Source of the DNA: Aristolochia californica
Lineage: Eukaryota > Streptophyta > Magnoliopsida > Piperales > Aristolochiaceae
Assembly: GCA_029961685.1 (NCBI GenBank)
Contig: JARWKL010000007.1
Coordinates: 24,809,013-24,873,012, forward strand
Direction: 5' to 3'
DNA length: 64,000 nt
Positions 37,747 to 50,456 of this stretch are shown here, one piece after another (position 1 is the first letter of the stretch; each line of letters opens with the position of its first letter). The notes beneath the pieces are model-generated. The model saw only the letters and a program-made list of their open reading frames with translations, was not told where the DNA came from and made no database searches. A program made the translations under genes and the position numbers.

Positions 37747-39094
37747 GGGATGAAGGGAGAGGGAAAAGTCAAAGTTTTGATTTAAGAAAAAAGTGTACAT
37801 CTGAAATGGAAAAGCACAATGCACAATTGTTGGGAGAGATAATTCCAAAGAGTGTCTGTAATTTTTAGGGATTGTAAGCTCTTTTTTGTTTTTATATCTC
37901 AGGTTTTGGAATTGTTGGGAAAAATTGGTGGCAGAGAATTTTTAACTGTGTGTTGAATTGCAATCCATAAGTCATTTCATACAAAAATATAGCCCGTTAC
38001 ACATGATAAATCACTTTACAATCATCTACGATTGTTAGATCAAATTTTTGAAAATGGGTAAAATAATGACTTGTTAGACTCGGGTAAATATCCCACCGCA
38101 CGTTCACATGAGAATTTAATGAGTGTCTGTTATTCTCTTTAAAAGCTTTGGATCCATAGGTCATTTGAATCTTTAACATGTTTCTGGCATTCATATACAT
38201 TTTTAAAACATGTGTAGAAAAAATCTCCTTCATTTAAACTTCCCAGATATTAGTTTTGGACTAGTGGAATTTCCCAAACTTGGATAACAAAACTTTTATG
38301 TTCATTTGTGGTGTGTGAATAAATTTTCTTCATTTACTTTTTTTATTGTTTTAAACTTTTTCCGTACATCAACTATGAATTTTTCATTTTGCTGTGATCT
38401 ATTTGCCTTTTTTGTTTACGAGTTGAAGGGAGAGCGAAAAACTCGAAGTTTTGATTTAAGAAAAATGTGTACATCTAAAACGGAAATGCACAATGCACAT
38501 ATGTAGAGAGAGATAATTCCAAAGAGTGTCTGTAATTTTTAGGGATTGTCAGCACCCTTTCGTTTTTATATCTCACGTTTTGCAATCGTCGGGAAAAATG
38601 GGTTGAGGAGGATTTTTAACTGAGTGTTGAATTGCAATCCATAAGTCATTTCATACAAAAATGTTGCCCGTTACGTATGATAAATCATATTACAATCATT
38701 TATGATTAATTATGTTAGCTTTTTGCAAATGGGCAAAATAATGGCATGTTTGACTCGGGTCAATATCCCACCGAAAGTTCACTTGAAAATTTAATGAGCG
38801 TTTGTTATTCTTGTTAAAAGCTTTGAATCCATAGCTCATTTGCATCTTTAACATGTTTCAAACATGCATATCCATTTTTAAAACATGTGTGGATGAAATC
38901 TCTTTCTTGCAAAATTCTAACCTATTAGGGTTAAACTAGTGGAATTTCCCAAAATTGGATAACAAAACTTTTGTATTCATTTGTGTTGGGTGAATAAATT
39001 TTCTTTATTTATATTTTTTATTGTTTTAAATTTTTTCCATACATCAACTATAAAATTTTCATTTTGTTGTAAGCTTTTTGCCTTGTTTGTTTTA
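37747..39094 (+). repeat. Two-monomer unit A/B hybrid, C (monomers at 37747, 38420)
   Basis: 1348 bp. The first monomer is A through ACTCGGGTAAATATCCC (about 38090) and B from TTTCTGGCATTC (about 38181). The second monomer is an ordinary C. The junction interval matches that of the unit at 44393 but differs from that at 29668. Confidence 0.9.
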
Positions 39095-40356
39095 AGGATA
39101 AAGGGAGTACGAAAAGTCAAAGCTTTGATTGAAGAAAAAAGTGTACATCTAAAATGGAAAAGAACAATGCACAATTGTAGGGAGACATAATTCCAAAGAG
39201 TGTCTGTAATTTTTAGGGATTGTAAGCTCTTTTTAGTTTTTATATCTCAGGTTTTATAATCGTCGGGAAAAATTGGTGGTAGAGGATTTTTAACTAAGTG
39301 TTGAATTGCAATCCATATGTCATTTCATACGAAAATATAGCCCGTTACGCATGATAAATCAATTTAAAATCATCTATGATTGTTAGATCAAATGTTTGAA
39401 AATGGGCAAAATAATGACTTGTTAGACTCGGGTAAATATCCCACCGCACGTTCACTTGAGAATTAAATAAGCGTTCGTTATTCTCTTTAAAAGCTTTGGA
39501 TCCATAGGTCATTTGAATCTTTAACATGTTTCAAGCATGCATATCCATTTTTAAAACAAGTGTAGAAAAAATCTCCTTCATGTAAAATTCCAAGCTAAAT
39601 GAGTTGGACTAATGGAATTTCCCAAACTTGTATAACAAAAATTTTGTGTTCATTTGTGGCGTGTGAATAGATATTTTTATTTACATTAGTTATTATTTTA
39701 AATATTTTCCTCACATCAACTATAAATTTTTTATTTTGTTGTTATCTTTTCTGCCTTTTTTGTTTACGGGATGAAGGGGGAACACTAAATGCACAAATGT
39801 AGAGAGAGATCTTTCCAAAGAGTGTCTGTATGTTTTAGGGATAGTATGCACTCTTTCGTTTTTATATCTAAGGTTTTGCAATCGTCGGGAAACGGGGGAG
39901 GCGGACGATTTTTAACTGAGTGTTGACTTCAAATCCGTAAGTCATTTCTTACAAAAATATAGCCCGTTATGCATGAGAAATCACTTTACAATCGTTTATG
40001 ATTGTTAGCTCAACTTTTTGAATCTGGGCAAAATAATGGCTTGTTTGACTCGAGCAAATATCCCACCGCAAGTTCACTTGAGAATTTAATGAGCGTTTGT
40101 TATTCTCTTTAAAAGCTTTGCATCCATAGCACATTTGCATCATTAACATGTTTCAAACACACATATCCATTTTCAAAACATGTGTGGATGAAATCTCTTT
40201 CTTGCAAAATTCCAAGCTATTAGGGTTAAGTTTTGTGTTCATTTGTGTTGGGTGAATAAATTTTCTTTATTTATATTTGTTATTGTTTTAAATTTTTTCC
40301 ATACATCAACTATAAAATTTTCATTTTGTTGTAAGCTTTTTGCTTTGTTTGTTTTC
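39095..40356 (+). repeat. Two-monomer unit A, B/C hybrid with two deletions (monomers at 39095, 39768)
   Basis: 1262 bp. A is ordinary with a changed phase motif (AGGATAAAGGG). The second monomer is only 589 bp, lacking about 51 bp after GAAGGGGGA (39768-39790) and about 33 bp after GCTATTAGGGTTAA (near 40231). The two losses account for the 84-bp shortfall. It changes from B to C between about 40055 and 40067. Confidence 0.9.
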
Positions 40357-42372
40357 GGGATGAAGGGAGAGCGAAAAGTCAAAGTTTTGATTTAAGAAAA
40401 AAGTGTACATCTAAAATGGAAAAGGACAATGCACAATTGTCGGGAGAGATAATTCCAAAGAGTGTCTGTAATTTTTAGGGATTGTAAGCTCTTTTTAGTT
40501 TTTATATCTCAAGTTTTGCAATCGTCGGGAAAAAATGGTGGCAGAGGATTTTTAACTTAGTGTTGAATTGCAATCCATAAGTCATTTCATACAAAAATAT
40601 AGCCCGTTACACATGATAAATCACTTTACAATCATCTACGATTGTTAGATCAAATTTTTGAAAATGGGCAAACTAAAGACTTGTTAGACTCGGGTAAATA
40701 TCCCACCGCACGATCACTTGAGAATTTAATGAGCGTTTGTTATTCTCTTTAAAAGCTTTGGATGCATAGGTCATTTGAATCTTTAACATGTTTAAAGCAT
40801 GCATATCCATTTTTAAAACATGTGTAGAAAAAATCTCCATCATGTAAAATTCCAAGCTTAATAGGGTTGGACTAATGGAATTTCCCAAACTTGGATAACA
40901 AAACTTTTGTGTTCATTTGAGGTGTGTGAATAGATATTTTTTATTTACATTAGTTATTATTTTAAATATGTTCCACACATCAACTATGAAATTTTCATTT
41001 TGTTGTGATCTTTTTTTCCTTTTTTGTTTACGGGATGAAGGGGGAACGAAAACTCAAAGTTCTTATTTAAGAAAAAAGTGTACAACTACAATGGAAATGC
41101 ACAATGCACAAATGTAGAGAGAGATATTTCCAAAGAGTGTCTGTATGTTTTACAGATCGTATGCACTCTTTCGTTTTTATATCTAAGGCTTTGCAATCAT
41201 CGGGAAACGGGGGAGGCGGGCGATTATTAACTGAGTGTTGACTTCAAATCCGTAAGTCATTTCTTACAAAAATATAGCCCGTTACGCATGACAAATCATT
41301 TTACAATCATCAATGATTGTTAGCTCAACTTTTTGAATATGGGCAAAATAATGGCTTGTTTGACTCGAGCAAATATCCCACCGCACGTTCACTTGAGAAT
41401 GAGAGTTTGTTATTCTCTTTAAAAGCTTTGGATCCATAGGTCATTTGAATCTTTAACATGTTTCTGGCATGCATATCCATTTTTAAAACATATGTTGAAA
41501 AAATCTCCTTCATGTAAAATTCCAAGATATTAGTTTTGGACTAGTGGAATTTCCCAAACTTGGATAACAAAACTTTTGTGTTCATTTGTGGTGTGTGAAT
41601 AAATTTTCTTCATTTAATTTTTTTATTGTTTTATACTTTTTCTATACATCAACTATGAAATTTTCATTTTGCTGTGATCTATTTGCCTTTTTTGTTTACG
41701 GGATGAAGGGAGAGCGAAAAACTCGAAGTTTTGATTTAAGAAAAATGTGTACATCAAAACGGAAATGCACAATGCACATATGTAGAGAGAGATAATTCCA
41801 AAGAGTGCCTGTAATTTTTAGGGTTGTAAGCACCTTTTCGTTTTTATATCTCGGGTTTTGCAATCGTCGGGAAAAACGGGTTGAGGAGGATTTTTAACTG
41901 AGTGTTTAATGGAAATCCATAAGTCATTTCATACAAAAACATAGCCCGTTACGCATGATAAATCACATTACAATCATCTATGATTAGTTATGTCAGCTTT
42001 TTACAAATGGGCAAAATAATGGCCTGTTTGACTCGGGTACATATCCCACCGCAAGTTCACTTGAGAATTTAATGAGTGTTTGTTATTCTCTATAAAAGCT
42101 TTGCATCCATAGCTCATTTGCATCTTTAACATGTTTCAAACACGCATATCCATTTTTAAAACATGTGTGGATTAATTCTCTTTCTTGCAAAATTCCAAGC
42201 TATTAGGGTTAAACTAGTGGAATTTCCCAAAATTGGATAACAAAACCTTTGTGTTCATTTGTGTTGGGTGAATAAATTTTCTTTATTTATATTTGTTATT
42301 TTTAAAATTTTTTTCCATACATCGACTATAAAATTTTCATTTTTTTGTAAGCTTTTTGCCTTGTTTGTTTTC
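40357..42372 (+). repeat. Trimeric HOR unit A-B-C (monomers at 40357, 41032, 41700)
   Basis: A 2016-bp trimer. The B monomer is 668 bp, with 5 bp missing near 41397 (GAGAATGAGAGTTTG). The end of the A monomer has a B-like patch, CAACTATGAAATTTTCATT near 40981-41000. Confidence 0.92.
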
Positions 42373-44392
42373 GGGATGAAGGGAGAACGAAATGTCAAAG
42401 TTTTGATTTAAGAAAAAAGTGTACATCTAAAATGGAGAAGAACAATGCACAATTGTAGGGAGACATAATTCCAAATAGTGTCTGTAATTTTTAGGGATTG
42501 TAAGCTCTTTTTAGTTTTTATATCTCAGGTTTTGAAATCGTCGGGAAAAATTGGTGGCAGAGGATTTTTAACTGAGTGTTGAATTGCAATCGATAAGTCA
42601 TTTCATAAAAAAATATAGCCCGTTACACATGATGAATCACTTTACAATAATCTATGATTGTTAGATCAAATTTTTGAAATTGGGCAAAATAACGACTTGT
42701 TAGACTCGGGTAAATATCCCACCGCACGTTCACTTTAGAATTTAATGAGCATTTGTTATTCTCTTTAAAAGCTTTGGATCCATAGGTCATTTGAATCTTT
42801 AACATGTTTCAAGCATGCATATCCATTTTTAAAACATTTGTAGAAACAATCCCCTTCATGTAAAATTCCAAGCTAAATAGGGTTGGACTAATGGAATTTC
42901 CCAAACTTGGATAACAACACTTTTGTGTGCATTTGTGGTGTGGGAATAGATATTTTTTATTTTCATTAGTTATTATTTTAAATATTTTCCACACATCAAC
43001 TATAAATTTTTTATTTTGTTGTGATCATTTCTGCCTTCTTTGTTTTCTGGATGAAGGGGGAGCAAAAACTCAAAGTTCTGATTTAAGAAAAAAGTGTACA
43101 TCTAAAATGGAAATGCAGAATGCACAAATGTGGAGAGAGATATTTCCAAAGAGTGTGTGTATGTTTTAGGGATCGTATGCACTCTTTCTTTTTTATATCT
43201 AATGTTTTGCAATCGTCGGGAAATAGGGGAGGAGGGCGATTTTTAACGGAGTGTTGACTTCATATCCATTAGTCATTTCTTACAAAAATATAGCCCGTTA
43301 TGCATGACAAATCACTTTACAATCATCTATGATTGTTAGCTCAACTTTTTGAGTATGAGCAAAATAGTGTCTTGTTTGACTCAGGCAAATATCCCACCGC
43401 ACGTTCACTTGAGAATTTAATGAGCGTTTGTTATTCTCTTTAAAAGCTTTGGATCCATAGGTCATTTGAATCTTTAACATGTTTCTGGCATGGATATCCT
43501 TTTTAAAAACATGTGTAGAAAAAATCTCATTCAAGTAAAATTCCAAGATATTAGTTTTGGACTAGTGGAATTTCCCAAACTTGGATAACAAAACTTTTGT
43601 GTTCATTTGTGGTGTCTGAATAAATTTTCTTCATTTACTTTTTTTATTATTTTAAACTTTTTCCGTACATCAACTATGAAATTTTCATTTTGCTGTGATC
43701 TATTTGCCTTTTTTGTTTCCAGGGTGAAGGGAGAGCGAAAAACTCGAAGTTTTGATTTAAGAAAAATGTGTACATCGAAAACGGAAATGCACAATGCACA
43801 TATGTAGGAGATATAATTCGAAAGAGTGTCTGTAATTTTTAGGGATTGTAAGCACCCTTTCGTTTTTATATCTTAGGTCTTGCAATCGTAGGGAAAAATG
43901 GGTTGCGGAGGATTTTTAATTGAGTTTTGAATTGCAATCCATAAGTCATTTCAAACAAAAATATAGCCCGTTACGCATAATAAATCACATTAAAATCATC
44001 TATGATTAATAATGTCAGCTTTTTGCAAATGGGCAAAATAATGGCATGTTTGACTCGGTTAAATATCCCACCGCAAGTTCACTTGAGAATTTAATGAGCG
44101 TTTGTTATTCTCTTTAAAAGTTTTGCATCCATAGCTCATTTGCATCTTTAACTTGTTTCAAACAGGCATATCCATTTTTGAAACATGTGTGCATGAAATC
44201 TCTTTCTTGCAAATTCCAAGCTATTAGGGTTAAACTAGTGGAATTTCCCAAAATCTGATAACAAAACTTTTGTGTTCATTTGTGTTGGGTGAATAAATTT
44301 TCTTTATTTATATTTGTTATTGTTTTAATTTTTTCCATACATCAACCATAAAATTTTCATTTTGTTGTAAGCTTTTTGCCTTGTTTGTTTTC
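42373..44392 (+). repeat. Trimeric HOR unit A-B-C (monomers at 42373, 43048, 43721)
   Basis: A clean 2020-bp trimer. The C head has GTACATCGAAAACGG, also seen at 2718 and 18220. The phase motifs of B (TGGATGAAGG) and C (AGGGTGAAGG) each differ by one or two bases. Confidence 0.92.
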
Positions 44393-45739
44393 GGGATGAA
44401 GGAAGCGCGAAAAGTCAAAGTTTTGATTGAAGAAAAAAGTGTACATCTAAAATGGAAAATCACAATGCACAATTGCAGGGAGAGATAATTCCAAAGAGTG
44501 TCTATAATTTTTAGGGATTGTAAACTCTTTTTAGTTTTTATATCTCAGGTTTTCATTCGTCGGGAAAAATTGGTGGCAGAGGATTTTTAATTGAGTGTTG
44601 AAATGCAATCCATAAGCCATTTTATACAAAAATATAGCCCGTTACGTATGATAAATCACTTTACAATCATCAATGATTGTTAGATCAAATTTTTGAAAAT
44701 GGGAAAAAAATGACTTGTTAGACTCAAGTAAATATCCCACCGCACGTTCACTTCAGAATTTAATGAAGGTTTGTTACTCTCTTTAAAAGCTTTGGATCCA
44801 TAGGTCATTTGAATCTTTAACATGTTTCTGGCATGCATATCCATTTTTAAAACATGTGTAGAAAAAATCTCCTTCAAGTAAAATTCCAAGATATTAGTTT
44901 TGGACTAGTGGAATTTCCCAAACTTGGATGACAAAACTTTTGTGTTCATTTGTTGTGTGTGAATAAATTTTCTTCATTTACTTTTTTTTATTGTTTTAAA
45001 CTTTTTCCGTACATCAACTATGAAATTTTCATTTTGCTGTGATCTATTTGCCTTTTTTGTTTACGGGATGAAGGGAGAGCGAAAAACTCGAAGTTTTGAT
45101 TTAAGAAAAATGTGTGCATCTAAAACGGAAATGCACAATGCACATATGAAGAGAGAGATAATTCCAAAGAGTGTCTGTAATTTTTACGGATTGTAAGCAC
45201 CTTTTCGTTTTCATATCTCAGGTTTTGCAATTGTCGGGAAAAATCGGTTGCAGAGGGTTTTTAACTGAGTGTTGAAATGCAATCCATAAGTCATTTCATA
45301 CAAAAATATAGCCCGTTACGCATGATAAATAAAATTACAATCATCTATGATTAATTATGTCAACTTTTTGCAAATGGGCAAAATAATGGCATGTTTGACT
45401 CGGGTAAATATCCCACCGCAAGTTCACTTGAGAATTTAATGAGCGTTTGTTATTCTCTTTAAAAGCTTTGCATCCATAGCTCATTTGCATCTTTAACTTG
45501 TTTCAAACATGCATATCCATTTTTAAAACATGAGTGGATGAAATCTCTTTCTTGCAAAATTCCAAGCTATTAGGGTTAAACTAGTGGAATTTCCCAAAAT
45601 TGGATAACAAAACTTTTGTGTTGATTTGTGTTGGGTGAATAAATTTTCTTTATTTATATATGTTATTGTTTTAAATTTTTTCCATACATCAACTATAAAA
45701 TTTTCATTTTGTTGTAAGCTTTTCGCCTTTTTTGTTTTA
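44393..45739 (+). repeat. Two-monomer unit A/B hybrid, C (monomers at 44393, 45065)
   Basis: 1347 bp. A through ACTCAAGTAAATATCCC (about 44735), B from TTTCTGGCATGC (about 44825), then an ordinary C. Same kind of fusion and same junction interval as 37747. Confidence 0.9.
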
Positions 45740-46412
45740 GGGATGATGGGAGAGCGAAAAGTCAAAGTTTTGAGTTAAGAAAAAAGTGTACTTCTAAAAT
45801 AGAAAAGCACAATGCACAATTGTAGGGAGAGATAATTCCAAAGAGTGCCGGTAATTTTTAGAGATTGTAAGCTCTTTTGGTTTTTATTTCTCAGGTTTTG
45901 CAATCGTCGGGAAAAATTGGCGGCAGAGGATTTTTAACTGAGTGTTGAATTGCAATCCATAAGTCATTTCATACCAAAATATAGCCTGTTACGCATGATA
46001 AATCACATTACAATCATCTATGATTAATTATGTCAGCTTTTTGCAAGTGGGCAAAATAATGGCATATTTGACTCGGGTAAATATCCCACCGAAAGTTCAC
46101 TTGAGAATTTAATGAGCGTTTGTTATTTTCTTTAAAAGATTTGCATCCATAGCTCATTTGCATCTTTAACATGTTTCAAACACGCTTATCCATTTTTAAA
46201 ACATGTGTGGATAAAATCTCTTTCTTGCAAAATTCCAAGCTATTATTGTTAAACTAGTGGAATTTCCCAAAATTGGATAAAAAAACTTTTGTGTTCATTT
46301 GTGTTGGGTGAATAAATTTTATTTATTTATATTTTTTATTTTTTTAAATTTTTTCCATACATCGACTATAAAATTTTCATTTTCTTGTAAGGTTTTTGCC
46401 TTATTTGTTTTC
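45740..46412 (+). repeat. Single A/C hybrid monomer
   Basis: A to GGCGGCAGAGG (about 45925), C from AATCACATTAC (about 46004) and TTAATTATGTCAGC. The junction interval is the same as in 11486 and 18893, but their private variants (GTAAGTATCCC, GAAATCCATTTC) are absent. It may therefore be an independent event. Confidence 0.88.
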
Positions 46413-48436
46413 GGGATGAAGGGAGTGCGAAAAATCAAAGTTTTGATTTAAGAAAAAAGTGTACATCTAAAATAGAAAAGCACAATGCAAAATTGTAGGG
46501 TGAGATAATTCCAAAGAGTGTCTGTAATTTTTAGGGATTGTAAGCTTTTTTTAGTTTTTATATCTCAGGTTTTGCAATCGTCGGGAAAAATTGGTGGCAG
46601 AGGATTTTTAACTGAGTGTTGAATTGCAATCCATAAGTCATTTCATACAAAAATATTGCCCGTTACGCATGATAAATCACTTTACAATCATCTATGATTG
46701 TTAGATCAAATTTTTGAAAATGGGCAAAATAATGACTTGTTAGAATCGGGTAAATATCCCACCGCACGTTCACTTGAGAATTTAATGAGCGTTTGTTATT
46801 CTCTTTAAAAGCTTTGGATCCATAGGTAATATGAATCTTTAACATGTTTCAAGCATGCATATCCATTTTTAAAACATGCGTGGAAAAAATCTCCCTCTTG
46901 TAAAATTCCAAGCTTAATTGGGTTGGACTAATGGAATTTCCCAAACTTGGATAACAAAACTTTTGTGTTCATTTGTGGTGTGTGAATAGATATTTTTAAT
47001 TTACATTAGTTATTATTTTAAATATTTTCCACACATCAACTATAAAATTTCTATTTTGTTGTGATCTTTTTTGCCTTTTTTGTTTACGGGATGAAGTGGG
47101 AGCGAAAACTCAAAGTTCTGATTTAAGAAAAAAGTGTACATCCAAAATGGAAATGTACAACGCACAAATGTAGAGAGAGATATTTCCAAAGAGTGTCTGT
47201 ATGTTTTAGGGATCGTATGCACTTTTTCTTTTTTATATCTAAGGTTTTGCAATCGTCGGGAAACGGGGGAGGCGAGCAATTTTTAACTGAGTGTTGACTT
47301 CAAATCCATAAGTCATTTCTTACAAAAATATAGCCCATTACGCATGACAAATCACTTTACAGTCGTCTATGATTGTTAGCTCAACTTTTTGAATATGGGC
47401 AAAATGATGGCTTGTTTGACTCGGGCAAATATCACACCGGATGTTCACTTGAGAATTTCAGGAGCGTTTGTTATTCTCTTTAAAAGCTTTGGATCCATAG
47501 GTCATTTGAAATTTTAACATTTTTCTGGCATGCATATCCATTTTTAAAATATGTGTAGAAAAAATCTCCTTCATGTAAAATTCCAAGATATTAGTTTTGG
47601 ACTAGTGGAATTTCCCAAACATAGATAACAAAACTTTTGTGTTCATTTGTGGTGTGTGAATAAATTTTCCTCATGTACTTTTTTTTATTTTTTTAAACTT
47701 TTTCCATACATCAACTATGAAATTTTCATTTTGCGGTGATGTATTTGCCTCTTTTGTTAACGAGATGAAGGGAGAGAGAAAAACTCAAAGTTTTGATTTA
47801 AGAAAAATGTGTACATCTAGAACGGAAATGCACAATGCACATATGTTGAGAGAGATAATTCCAAAGATTGCCTGTAATTTTTAGGCATTGTAAGCGCCTT
47901 TTCGTTTTTATATCTCAGGTTTTGCAATCGTCTGGAAAAATGGGTTGCGGAGGATTTTTAACTGAGTGTTGAATTGCAATCCATAAGTCATTTCATACAA
48001 AAATATAGCCCGTTACGCATGATAAATCACATTACAATCATCTATGATTTATTATGTGAGCTTTTTGCAAATGGGCAAAATAATGGCATGTTTGACTCGG
48101 GTAAATATCCCACCGCAAGTTCACTTGAGAATTTAATGAGCATTTGTTATTCTCTATAAAAGCTTTGCATCCATAGCTCACTTGCATCTTTAACATGTTT
48201 CAAACTTGCATATGAATTTTTAAAACATGTGTGTATGAAATCTCTTTCTTGCAGAATTCCAAGCTATTGGGGTTAAACTAGTGGAATTTCCCAAAATTGG
48301 ATAACAAAACTTTTGTTTTCATTTGTGTTGGGTGAATAAATTTAATTTATTTATATTTGTTATTGTTTTAAATTTTTTCCATACATCAAGAAAGAAATTT
48401 TCATTTTGTTGTAAGCTTTTTGCCTTGTTTGTTTTC
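46413..48436 (+). repeat. Trimeric HOR unit A-B-C (monomers at 46413, 47088, 47762)
   Basis: A clean 2024-bp trimer. The B monomer has GGATGTTCACTTG near 47439 and the C phase motif is GAGATGAAGG. No type switch was seen. Confidence 0.92.
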
Positions 48437-50456
48437 GAGATGAAGGGAGAGCGAAAAGTCAAAGTTTTGATTTAAGAAAAAAGTGTACATCTAAAATGGA
48501 AAAGCACAATGCACAATTGTAGGGAGAGATAATTCCAAAGAGTGTCTGTAATTTTTAGGGATTGTAAGCTCTTTTTAGTTTTTATATCTCAGGTTTTGCA
48601 ATCATCAGGAAAAATTGGTGGCAGAGGATTTTTAACTGAGTGTTGAATTGCAATCCATAAGTCATTTCATAGAAAAATATAGCCCGTTACGCATGATAAA
48701 TCACTTTACAATCATCTATGATTTTTAGATCAAATTTTTGAAAATGGGCAAAATATTGACTTGTTAGACTCACGTAAATATCCCGCCGCACGTTCACTTG
48801 AGAATTTAATGATCGTTTGTTATTCTCTTTAAAAGCTTCGGATCCATAGGTCATTTGAATCTTTAGCATGTTTCAAGCATGCATATCCATTTTTAAAACA
48901 TGTGTAGAAAAAATCTCCTTCATGTAAAGTTCCAAGCTTAATAGGGTTGGACTAATGGAATTTCCCAAACTTGGATAACAAAACTTTTGTGTTCATATGT
49001 GGTGTGTGAATAGATATTTTTTATTTATATTAATTATTATTTTAAATATTTTCCACACATCAACTATAAAATTTTTATTTTGTTGTGATCATTTTTCCCT
49101 TTTTGTTTACGGGATGAAGGGGGAGCGAAAACTCAAAGTTCTGATTTAAGAAAAAAGAGTACATCTAAAATGGAAATGCTGAATGCACAAATGTAGAGAG
49201 AGATATTTCTAAAGAGTGTCTGTATGTTTTAGGGATCGTATGCACTCTTTCGTTTTTATATCTAAGGTTTTCTAATCGTACGGAAACGGGGGAGGCGGGC
49301 GATTTCTTACTGAGTGTTGACTTCAAATCCATAAGTCATTTCTTGCAAAAATATAGCCCTTTACGCATGACAAATCACTTTACAATCATCTATGATTGTT
49401 AGCTCAACTTTTTGAATATGGGCAAAATAATGGCTGTTTGCCTCGGGCAAATATCCCACCGCACGTTCACTTGAGAATTTAATGAGCGTTTGTTATTCTC
49501 TTTAAAATATTTGGATCCATAGGTCATTTGAATCTTTAACATGTTTCTGGCATGCATATCCATTTTTAAAACAAGTGTAGAAAAAATCTCCTTCATGTAA
49601 AATTCCAAGATATTAGTTTTGGGCTAGTAGAATTTCCCAAACTTGGATAACAAAACTTTTGTGTTCATTTGTGGTGTGTGAATAAATTTTCTTCATTTAA
49701 TTTTTTGATTGTTTTAAACTTTTTCTGTACAACAACTATGAAATTTTCATTTTGTTGCGATCTATTTGCCTATTTTGTTTACGGGATGAAGGGAGAGCGA
49801 AAAAATCAAAGTTTTGATTTAAGAAAAATGTGTACATCTGAAACGGAAATGCACAATTCACGTATGTAGAGAGAGATAATTCCAAAGAGTGTCTATAATT
49901 TTTAGGGATTGTAAGCACCTTTTCGTTTTTATATCTCAGGTTTTGCAATCGTCGGGAAAAATGGGTTGGGGAGGATTTTTAACTAAGTGTTGAATTGCAA
50001 TCCATAAGTCATTTCATAAAAAAATATAGCCAGTTAAGCATGATAAATCACATTACAATCATCTATGATTAATTATACCAACTTTTTTCAAATGGGCAAA
50101 ATAATGGCATGTTTGACTCGGGTAAATATCCCACAGCAAGTTCACTTGAGAATTTAACGAGTGTTTGTTATTCTCTTTAAAAGCTTTCCATGCATAGCTC
50201 ATTTGCATCTTTAACATGTTTCAAACATGCATATCCTTTTTTAAAACATGTGTCGATGAAATCTCTTTCTTTCAAAATTCCAAGCTATTAGGGTTAAACT
50301 AGTGGAATTTCCGAAAATTGGATAACAAAACTTTTGTGTTCAGTTGTGTTGGGTGAATAAATTTTCTTTATTTATATTTGTTATTGATTTAAATTTTTTC
50401 CATACATCAACTATAAAATTTTATTTTGTTGTAAGCTTTCTTCGTTGTTTGTTTTC
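48437..50456 (+). repeat. Trimeric HOR unit A-B-C (monomers at 48437, 49111, 49783)
   Basis: A clean 2020-bp trimer. The A/B border reads GTGATCATTTTTCCC, close to the GATCATTTTTGCC border of the next unit near 51107. Confidence 0.92.
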
